A DNA stretch of 18,050 nucleotides from assembly GCA_002887195.1 (NCBI GenBank), contig PJAB01001030.1, positions 1 through 18,050 on the forward strand, read 5' to 3'. The DNA is from Chrysochromulina parva (taxonomy: Eukaryota > Haptophyta > Prymnesiales > Chrysochromulinaceae). Positions 1-7,133 of this stretch are shown here, piece after piece. The position numbers and the translations under genes are program-made. The number at the start of each line of letters is the position of its first letter. Positions within the stretch are counted from its first letter, which is position 1. The notes below the pieces were generated by a model. That model had not been told where the DNA came from. It saw only the letters and a program-made list of their open reading frames with translations, and did no database searches.

Positions 1-120
1 ACGAAACCGAGCGGCCGTTCGAGCCGCCCGCGACGGCGCTCGGTGACGAAACCGAGCGGCCGTTCGAGCCGCCCGCGACGGCGCTCGGTGACGAAACCGA
101 GCGGCCGTTCGAGCCGCCCG
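1..120 (-). repeat. 45-bp coding tandem repeat, about 2.7 copies
   Basis: Units at 1-45 and 46-90 are identical; a partial third copy covers 91-120, and the array may extend past the left edge. In the phosphatase frame each unit encodes 15 residues, GGSNGRSVSSPSAVA, giving a Ser-rich low-complexity tail. Perfect identity suggests recent expansion. Confidence 0.9.
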
Positions 121-3100
121 AGGCGCTGCTGAGCACCGAGCGGGACGACGAGGCATTCGACGAGCCGCCCGAAAAGGTGCTGTGCACTGAGACGGACGAA
201 TCTTGGCGCATCTGGCGCATCTGGCGCAATCTGAGCATGCTGGCGGGCTGTGGGAAGTGACTCTGATTCGAATGCAGCCGATCGACGAGCACAAACTTGT
301 CGGCCACGTCCCGGATCGCAATCGAGCCCCCCGGCCCAGCGGGGAGCGAAAGAGTCCGGAGCAGCGCGCCCTCGTGAGCGCCCACGCTCGGCGCCAAGAG
401 TGCGGCGCACTCGCTTGGATACATCTCCGCGAGGGCGCGGCACGCGGCGTGGCACTGGGAGCCCGTCACGACGCCCGTCCCCTCCCGATCGAGCCAGAGG
501 AGGAGCGCGAGCAGCTGCAGGTGCACCTGGAAGAGGCTGTTCAGGCTTGCGTCCTGCAGGCTGATCCGGTCGAGTAACGGCCGGTACGCTACCTGTGCGG
601 GGAGGGGGCGGGGCGCCGTGGTGAGCACTTGCATGCAGGGCAGGGAGGTCGAGTAACGGCCGGTACGCTACCTCCGTCGACGCGTGGGGCAGCGCGACGG
701 CGGTGGCGCCCGAGACGGCGCCCGAGACGGCGCCCGCGACGACGCCCGCGACGGCGCCCGCGACGGTGCCCGCGACGGCGCCCGATTTGGCGCCCGAGAC
801 GGCGCTCGACAAGTCTGGTGGCGGATCGAAAGAGCTGAGCGAGAGGAGCATGCTGATCGCCTCGGGCATGAGCGGCGACTTGAGGCGCGCGAGCTGCATG
901 AGGAACCTGTGCACGTGCCTGGCCTCGGTGTGAACGTGCCTGGCCTCGGTCGTCGCGCTCGAGAAGGCGACCTCGGCGGCGATCAAGCTCATCTCGCCCA
1001 GCGTGAGCACGCCGCGCGCCGGCTTTCGAGGGCCGTTACTACGGGGTTCGTCACCACGGGGTTCGTCACTACGGGGTCTACCGTCGTCGCCGCCGCTGCT
1101 GTCGACGCTCACCCCGCCGTTGGCGCTGGCCTCGTCGGCTGCTTCGAAGGCCTCGAGCAGCTGTTGGCGGTTGGCGAGCCACGCGCAGCACAGCTGGTGG
1201 GTGCGCTTCTGTTGCTTACGCAGTAGACGAACGGACTCGGCCGAGAACGATTCACAATAGAGTGCGCCAAACTCGAAGGCGTGCCAGCAGCCGATGCTGT
1301 CCGGTGACGGCGGCGCGGCGGCGTTCGTGTCCGCGCTGCCCACCACGGCGCTGATCTGATCTGAGGGGTGGGGGCTAGCTGTGCGCCGGCTGCCCTCCTT
1401 GCCGCTGCCCCCCGCCATCTCCCCCTCGTTCGTCCCCGAGTCATCCGCTGGCGGGTCGAGCAAGTTGCGGCTGCTCCTGGTGCTGCGCTGCATGCCAAAG
1501 CCCATCGTCTTCGCGCCAGGTGGCAGCCCTTCGCCCTTGCCCTGGCCACCCCCGAGCGCCGTGTTGAGCATCGGCGGCTGCCTATCGCCCAACGCAGCGC
1601 GGCTCAACATGGGCGGCCGTCCGCCGCCCAAGCTCGACGGCGGCGAGATGGCCGAGCTCGCGTCCTCGTGGTCGTCGTCGTCACCCACCTCGGACGGTGT
1701 GCGTGTGGGAGGGTCGTCATCCTCGCGGGAAGAGTCGCCACTGCCAACCGAGCGGGAAGAATCGCGGAAGAGGACGGAAACAAACGACTCCCTCTCTGTC
1801 GTCTCCGGTGGCGGCGGCTCGTACTTTGGAGCCACCTGCCCGATGAGCGAGGCCATCAGAGGCTTTCAGAGCCCATCAGAGGCCATCAGAGGCCATCAGA
1901 GGCCATCAGAGGCCATCAGAGGCCATCAGAGGTACGGATGGAGTCACCTGAACGCCTTTCGGGGGCACGGAGCCGACAGCGCCGATCTGCACGATCGCGC
2001 CGCGGTTGGTGTGATTGCACGCGTAATTGGACGCTGAGAAGACGGTTAAGCACAGATGGCCGTCGCCGTAAGGCCAGTCGTACCTGAGGAGGGGAGGGGG
2101 GGGCGCCGTGGTGAGCACTTGCATGCAGGGCATGTCCTCGTTGAGAAATGCGTCGTACCCGTTGTGCGCGGGTTCATGCGAGCGGATGAGGAGCTCGAAT
2201 CCTTCTTGGCGCAGGAAGTTGGCACACACGTCGGGGCCGAAGAGCATGCCCGTGCCCCGGCCCTTGTTGAAGCACGAGGTGCCCTCACGCTGGTCAGATC
2301 GGATCGGATGCAGCGCTTCGTCAGTAGCCATCAGTAGCAATCAGTGGCCATCAGTGGCCATCAGTGGCCGTCAGCAGCCATCAGTGGCCATCAGTGGCCA
2401 TCAGTGGCCATCAGTGGTCATCAGTGGCCATCATCTCACCTCAACGTTGATCGGATCGTTCCAGAGCGCTGCGTTGATCGGCCACATGAGTTCCTGCTGC
2501 TTGATGATGGACTCCATCTTCTCGCGCATCGCAGGATGAATGAGCACCTATTTTGGGCGGGACTCGTATCATTAGTCATTAGTGGCAATCAATGAGTGCC
2601 TATTTTGGGCCGGACTCGTATCATCAGTCATCAGTGGCCATCAGTGGCCATCAGTGGCCGTCAGTGCCCATCTTCTCACCTTTTTGCCCGGGCTCGCGTA
2701 ATTGGTCGCGTTGACGACGTACCTGATGAGGGAGCCAATCAACGGCCATCAGGGGGCAATCAGAGGCAATCAGAGGGTCTGATGAGGGAGCCAATCAACG
2801 GCCATCAGGGGGCAATCAGGGGCAATCAGAGGGCTCGCGTGGACGACGTACTGCGCGCGCGGTGCGGCCATCAAGTGTCATCAGTGGCAATCAGGCGCAA
2901 TCAGACGTACTGCGCGCGCGGTGCGGCCATCAGCTTCTCCATCGTCATTATCTCATCGACGCCTCCATGCAGCACGAGGACCTTCTCGTTCACGACCGTC
3001 GCGATCGGAAGCTGTGCGAAGACGCGGCTGAAGGCGTCGTACATGTCCTTATCGTACTTGGCCGTGCACTCCTGCATGAAGCCGTACACCGAGTGCACCG

Positions 3101-3850
3101 ACCGCTCTTCGTGGTTCCCCCGGTTGAGGAAGACGGATTGCGGATAGAGCTGCTGCAGCGCGAAGAGCGTGAGCGAGATCTCGACGCCGCAGTCGCCGCG
3201 GTCGACAAAGTCGCCGTTGAACAGGTAGCAGCGCTCAGGGCTCGGGAAGCCATGCCGGCGGAAGATGTGCATCAGGTCGACGAACTGACCATGCAAGTCA
3301 CCTACGATGCTCAGGCGCGCGCCCTCGGGCACCTTGAGGCGGATGGTGCAATTCGAGGCAATTAGAGGCAGTTCGAGGCAATTAGAGTTCGAGCGGTCGG
3401 CGGCACCTTGAAGTGGACGACGTTGGGCAACTTCTCGAGCAGCCGCTCCTGCCGCTCGAGAAGCTCGGCCGCCATGGCGCGCGGCGGCAAGCCGCGCCGC
3501 ACAAAGGCCGCTATGATGTCCATCACCGTGCTCTCGGAGATGTCGCCCGGTGGAAGCACCTTTGGCCCGAGGTAATTGTCCTCCGGCCTCGAGGCGACGC
3601 TGTCACTGCTGCTCCTGATCGGCTCGTTGAAGCTATGAGCGAGGCTCGTGGGTATCAAGCTGTGGATGTCGCCGAAACCCGGCTCGCTCTCGAGCATCTC
3701 GATGAAGGCGAGCAGCTCGGCATGCAGGTCTGCTGCGCTCGCGGGAGTAGTGGTGACGGCGGCGCGCGGTGCGTCCGCGGGCGGTGTCGGGCTTTGCGAT
3801 GACGACTTTTTGCTCGAGATGCTGAAGCCCTTGGCGAGTTTGTTCAGCAT
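1..3850 (-). CDS. PPP-family Ser/Thr phosphatase, RdgC/PPEF-like (8 exons, 3' end outside window)
   Basis: Metal-dependent protein phosphatase. Exons on the minus strand: 3850-3407, 3332-2911, 2722-2680, 2547-2440, 2289-2159, 2083-1948, 1835-672, 593-<1; the joined frame stays open for about 1013 residues. All PPP signatures are present: GDLHG (D160, H162), GDFVDRG (D189), RGNHE (N221, H222), LHGG (H270), LWNDP, IRSHE (H377), FSASNY (398-403). The full metal-ligand set suggests an active enzyme. The N-terminal 148 residues are Ser/Pro-rich, then helical (LLERQERLLEKLPNVVHF), as upstream of RdgC/PPEF catalytic domains. The C-terminal part has two degenerate EF-hand-like stretches (LLEAFEAAD...GVLTLGEM, split by about 35 residues, and LDREGTGVVTGSQ, Gln at the last ligand position) plus several in-frame tandem repeats. 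The ATG at 3850 is the first after an in-frame stop at 3898-3896. The PPEF label is inference; PPP membership is firm. Confidence 0.88.
569..673. repeat. 27-bp perfect direct repeat flanking intron 7
   Basis: Positions 569-595 and 647-673 are identical over 27 bp (beginning GGTCGAGTAACGG, ending GCTACCT), offset by 78 bp. The 51 bp between them (596-646) holds the introner-like core. On the minus strand each copy starts AGGTAGCG, so the duplication supplies the 5' splice site at one end and the exon start at the other. Confidence 0.97.
594..671 (-). other. Phosphatase intron 7 (78 nt), carries introner-like core
   Basis: GT-AG intron. Removing it joins GAG to GTAGCG and gives ...STEVAYRPLLDRISLQ. 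The core at 611-638 matches those at 2101-2128 and 5397-5424. Read on the minus strand it contains CTCAC, a good branch-point match, about 30 nt before a C-rich tract and CACAG. The length is 26 codons with no in-frame stop, so a retained intron would only insert residues. Confidence 0.75.
706..813 (-). repeat. 12-bp coding tandem repeat (about 9 copies)
   Basis: Degenerate units of GCGCCCGAGACG / GCGCCCGCGACG on the plus strand. In the phosphatase frame they encode an Ala/Gly/Val tract of GAVS and GAVA tetrapeptides. The array lies in the long seventh exon, between the two EF-hand-like stretches. Confidence 0.85.
909..950 (-). repeat. 21-bp coding duplication
   Basis: Two tandem units, 909-929 and 930-950, differ at one base and encode TEARHVH twice in the phosphatase C-terminal region. 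Confidence 0.85.
1033..1078 (-). repeat. 15-bp coding tandem repeat
   Basis: About three units built on ACGGGGTTCGTCACY on the plus strand. In the phosphatase they encode RSDEP/RGDEP/RSNGP pentapeptides that interrupt an EF-hand-like loop. Confidence 0.8.
1836..1947 (-). other. Phosphatase intron 6 (112 nt) filled by 10-bp repeats
   Basis: Donor CAG|GTGACT, acceptor GGGCAG|GTGGCT; the spliced product reads KGVQVAPKYE. Eight in-phase 10-bp units at 1851-1930 (GGCCATCAGA, two variant copies) make up most of the intron. The boundary sequences 1827-1838 and 1939-1950 match at 11 of 12 positions. The length is not a multiple of three, so retention would shift the frame. Confidence 0.8.
2084..2158 (-). 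other. Phosphatase intron 5 (75 nt), carries introner-like core
   Basis: Splicing joins HNG to YDWPYGDGHLCLTVFSASNY, which restores the family spacing between RSHE and FSASNY. The core at 2101-2128 is identical to 611-638 and has one difference from 5397-5424. An exact 8-bp direct repeat (GTCGTACC on the plus strand, 2077-2084 and 2152-2159) spans both splice sites. The length is 25 codons without an in-frame stop. Confidence 0.8.
2290..2439 (-). other. Phosphatase intron 4 (150 nt) with 10-bp repeat array
   Basis: Donor GAG|GTGAGATG, acceptor CTGACCAG|CGTGAG; joins ALWNDPINVE to REGTSCFNKGRG, the expected LWSDP-to-RG stretch of PPP enzymes. About ten units of GGCCATCAGT and variants lie at roughly 2331-2430. 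Unlike the other introns it has no clear splice-spanning direct repeat. Confidence 0.8.
2548..2679 (-). other. Phosphatase intron 3 (132 nt) with duplicated 3' splice region
   Basis: Donor AAAAAG|GTGAGAAG, acceptor AAAATAG|GTGCTC. Segments 2539-2590 and 2591-2642 are a 52-bp tandem duplication with about six mismatches, so the acceptor motif CCCAAAATAGG occurs twice. Using the upstream acceptor runs into a stop, so the downstream one is assigned. 10-bp CATCAGTGGC-type units lie at 2621-2670. Confidence 0.75.
2723..2910 (-). other. Phosphatase intron 2 (188 nt) with internal copy of exon junction
   Basis: Donor GCGCA|GTACGTC, acceptor CATCAG|GTACGTC; joins MAAPRA to QYVVNATNYASPGKK, a 43-nt exon at 2680-2722. 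The intron contains two near-identical 56-bp units (2723-2778, 2779-2834) rich in CAATCAG and CATCAG motifs, and a 29-bp exact copy (2845-2873) of 2904-2932, the end of the upstream exon plus the donor. The assignment rests on frame and splice consensus. Confidence 0.65.
3333..3406 (-). other. Phosphatase intron 1 (74 nt)
   Basis: Donor TTCAAG|GTGCCG, acceptor CTCAAG|GTGCCC; splicing gives NVVHFKVPEGARLSIVGDLHGQ, a typical PPP start. An exact 10-bp direct repeat GGCACCTTGA (3328-3337, 3402-3411) spans both sites. The interior is about four 10-bp units of RRTTMGAGGC type. Confidence 0.8.
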
Positions 3851-4215
3851 GCCGCCCGCAAGGCCGCTGGCGTGCAATGGGTGCAAGTTTCGAGCCTAAA
3901 CTTATCTTCCCCGAAAAGCGCATGACCCGGGGAGAAGAAGTCACTTACAAATGCACGGCACGTCAGTCATGCACAGTCGAAAAAGTCAGCTACCGAAATC
4001 GAAATCGCTTTGCTCACGAAATCACTGTCCGTTACAATTCGTGTAGTGGATAGACGGTTTGAGACATGTGCATCCCTGACCCCAGTCACAAGAGCATACA
4101 TGTAGCCCAATACATGTAACCAACGTCGTCTGCTGACATGAGGTTTTTGTGGTGAAGCGAACTCGCGGTGAGTTTTCGCGCGAAGCATTGTGAACCTCTC
4201 GCTAGCGAGCCATCC
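3851..4215. promoter_or_regulatory. Divergent promoter region, phosphatase / RecQ
   Basis: The 365 bp between the two divergent ATGs is less GC-rich than its neighbours and holds no credible ORF. Visible elements are a CCAAT box (4107-4111) between two TACATGTA palindromes (4097-4104, 4111-4118) and the palindrome TTCGCGCGAA at 4175-4184, which contains an E2F-like TTTCGCGC. Transcription start sites cannot be placed. Regulatory roles are inference. Confidence 0.5.
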
Positions 4216-7133
4216 ATGGACGACGACGATTGGCTTGACGCCGCCGCACTTGCGCAGATCGACGCCCTGGAGCAGCATCACGCGGCTTCCTCGCAGGGCT
4301 CCTCCCAGATGCAGAGCCCACCGCCCGCGCCGCTGCCTCCAGCACCAGGCCCTCCTCAAGCTCCGGACGACTTGAGCGCCCCGCTTTCGCACTACTTTGG
4401 CTTCAGCGCGCTCCGCGGTGGGCAAGAGGAGGCCATCCGCGGCGTCCTCTCTGGCCGCGACGTGTGCGTCTACTGGCCTACGGGCCAGGGCAAGTCGATT
4501 TGTTATCAGCTGCCTGCGCTGATCGCACGCAAGGTGGCGGTGGTCGTAACGCCGCTCGTGTCGCTCATGGTGGACCAGTGCGCGAAGCTCAATCACACCG
4601 TCGGCAGCCTGCCCGAGTTTGCCGGCAGGCGGCCCGCCATCTTCCTCGGTCCGCACCAGACAGACAACGCGGCCGAGGAGCGCGCGCTGCGCGGCGAGGG
4701 CGCACGCGTCATCTACTGCTCACCCGAGAAGCTGATGATGAGCAACCTGCTGACGCGGCTCGCCGAGCTGCACGCGCGTGGGCTGCTCGTCTTGATCGCG
4801 ATCGACGAGGCGCACTGCCTCTCTGCTTGGGGTCACGACTTCCGACCGGAGTACAAGGAGCTGGGCGTGCTGCGCCAGAGGTTGCCTTCGGTGCCGCTGA
4901 TCGCGCTGACTGCGACCGCGGTGCCTTCCGTGCAGACCGACATCCAGGGCGTCCTCGCGATGCGCCAGCCCATCGTGCTGCGTCAGTCGGCCTTCCGCGA
5001 CAATTTGGCGATCACCTGCCTCAAGAAGCTCGGCGGGCTGGGCGCCGATCTGCAACCGCTCGTCGAGGCGTTGCAGCGGAGTGTGCGCGTACCCCCGGCG
5101 AGTCGCAAGTCGACGATCGTGTACGCACCCACCGTCGGCCTGTGCCAGCAGGTGCACGCCCACCTGCAGCAGCGCTGCCCTGGGCTTCAGGTCGAGCTCT
5201 ACCATGGCTCACTCGACAAAGGCGCGCGCGAGACGGCGCACTTGAGCTTCCTCTCCGGTAAGGCGAGCGTGATCGTCGCGACGGTTGCGTTTGGTATGGG
5301 CATCGACAAGCCCGACATCCGGCACGTGGTGCACTACGGCGCGCCCAAGACCATCGAGGATTACTATCAGCAGGTGCGTGAGCTCCGCCCAATCCGCTGC
5401 ATGCAAGTGCTCACCACGACGCCCTCCCCTCCCCACAGATTGGGCGCGCTGGGCGCGATGGGGCGCCGTCGGAGTGCACGTTGCTCGCGAATGATGCGGA
5501 CTTCACGAGGTATGCGAGCGACTTCTATACGGAGAAGCTGCCCGAACATGCGAAGCAGCACATGCTCGCCTCGACGGAGCGGCTGCGCGCCTTTTTCAAC
5601 CAGCAATGCACGTGCCGCTGGGTCGAGCTGCTCGGCGCCTTCGAGGAGCGTGCCCCCTTTGCGAGCTGCGGCAGCTGCGACGTGTGCAAGACGCGCAAGG
5701 AGCATGCCGGCGACCTCGAGCGTGACTTCTCGGCCGAGGCACGCATCTTGCTGACCGCGGTGCGCCGCCTACCCGGCAAGTCGTGGACGCACCTCGAGAA
5801 GGAGCTCGGCGATAAGCACTCGCCCGTCGCCGCGCTGCGCGCCGCCCTGAAGGTCAAACGGAAGCTCGAGGTGCTCAAGGAGTTCATGACGCCCCTGGTA
5901 AGCAAAGGCTTGCTCGCGAAGCGAACCGTCAAGGGAAGCTATGCTGCCTTTGAGGTCATCGACCTGCCCCCCGCGGGCGCACAGGCCCTCACGCAACTCG
6001 AGAGAGGCGGTGGACCTCCCCTGCTGCTACCCGTGCCGGAGTTGGTGCGGCGAGCGGATCAGAAGGCGGCCGAGGAGGCGGTGGCGTTGCGCGCGCAAAT
6101 CGAGGCGGCACTCCAGGGCCACGGCGTCGACGTGTCGCTCGTCCCCGAGGCCGAGCTACAGCCATATGCCAACGGCGGGCCGGTGACAGAGGCGATCCTA
6201 GCGTACACGAACACGATCGCCGGCTGGCGTGCTCGAGGTCTGAATGCTCGGGCGGACGCACACGAGGAGCTCCTCGAGCGCATCCGGGCGTGGCGCCAAG
6301 CCGAGGCTGAGAGCCATCGGCTGGCGCCCGCCTCCGTGCTGCCCGACCACGTGGCCATGAGCCTCGTCAAAGTGAAACCGACTCAGCTCGAGGCGTTGCA
6401 TGCACTCGGAGTGCGCGTCGCGGGCGCCGCTGCTCTGCTTGGAGTGCTCGATGCATGGCGCGCCGAGCACGCTGCTGACGTTGGCGCGCCCGGCGGCGCG
6501 GCCGGCAGCCAGCCCTCGGCCGACGCGGGCGCTGGCGCGCCCGGCGCCCAACACGGCGCGAGTTCGGCAGCCGGCGCCGCGCCCGGCGCCCAATACGGCG
6601 CGTTGCCGCTCCCTCTCGGTCCGTACCAGCCGACGACTCCGTGGGCGTTGGCCAAGCCGTCGGCAGCTGCGGGCAAGAAGCCCGCCGCTTGGGAGGAGTC
6701 GTGGCGCCGCTTCAGCGCGGGCGAGCACCCCGAGGTGATCGCCATGAAGCAAGCGAGCGGCAAGCCCATCCAGACGAGCACCGTGGTGGGGCACGTGCTG
6801 GGCGCTCTCACGCAGGGACGCCCCGTCGACCTGCGCAGGCTCGCGAGCGCGGTGCCCGCGCCGACCATGCAAGAGTGGGAGGCGCTGCGGGAGGCTGAGG
6901 ACGCGGCGCGAATGGACGTGGTCGCCGACGACAAGGCGCAGATGACCGTGCTCCTTCGGACCTTCCTGCCCGCTGCCGCCAGGGAGTTTAACGAGCGCAC
7001 GCCGGCTGAGAAGGCGATGCTAGAAGGGTGGTACGGCCGTTGCCACTGGTACATGGCGCTGCGCCGCGTCGGTTACGCGCCGCCGCCCGCGGCGTCGGGC
7101 GAGCCCGAGGCGAAGAAGGTGCGCGTCGGGTGA
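4216..7133 (+). CDS. RecQ-family ATP-dependent DNA helicase (950 aa, one intron)
   Basis: 3'-5' DNA helicase of genome maintenance. Exons 4216-5373 and 5439-7133. Order: acidic/Pro-rich N-terminus; DEAH helicase core with Walker A PTGQGKS (88-94), DEAH (197-200) followed by CLSAWGHDFRPEY, TATA; helicase-C with motif VI QQIGRAGRDG (385-394), created only by splicing; RecQ zinc site (C445, C463, C466, C469); RQC winged helix (about 480-545); HRDC-like segment (about 666-723, ERIRAWRQAEAESHRLAPASVLPD); Ala/Gly/Pro linker; and a C-terminal helix-turn-helix segment (about 816-870, TSTVVGHV) resembling the WRN-type HTH. This is longer than bacterial RecQ and close to eukaryotic RQC/HRDC types. The start is the ATG in CCATGGACG; the GTG at 4168 is rejected. 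RecQ is certain; the WRN-versus-BLM subtype is not. Confidence 0.95.
5374..5438 (+). other. RecQ intron (65 nt), carries introner-like core
   Basis: Donor CAG|GTGCGTGAG, acceptor CCCCACAG|ATTGGG. Removing it restores YYQQ-IGRAGRDGAPSECTLL, the invariant motif VI, so splicing is essential. The core at 5397-5424 matches the phosphatase introns. A 9-bp inverted repeat (CGCCCAATC 5386-5394, GATTGGGCG 5438-5446) brackets the core. CTCAC at 5410-5414 is the likely branch point. Confidence 0.92.

Noticed and set aside
203..1260. Plus-strand ORFs (203-577, 684-1226, 1003-1260)
   Set aside because: They lie antisense to a minus-strand frame that stays open for more than 1.7 kb and carries EF-hand-like sequence; the plus readings are Arg/Pro-rich shadows.
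1368..2087. Plus-strand ORFs of 239 and 218 codons
   Set aside because: They are antisense to phosphatase exons and run through the 10-bp intron repeats; no domain is visible.
1851..2834. Possible CRISPR array in the CATCAG repeats
   Set aside because: Units are 10 bp, contiguous, without spacers of uniform length, and lie in eukaryotic introns.
3851..3886. Upstream phosphatase start at 3886
   Set aside because: That codon is TTG; the first in-frame ATG is at 3850, after a stop at 3898-3896.
4168..4215. RecQ start at 4168
   Set aside because: That codon is GTG; the ATG at 4216 has an ideal CCATGG context.
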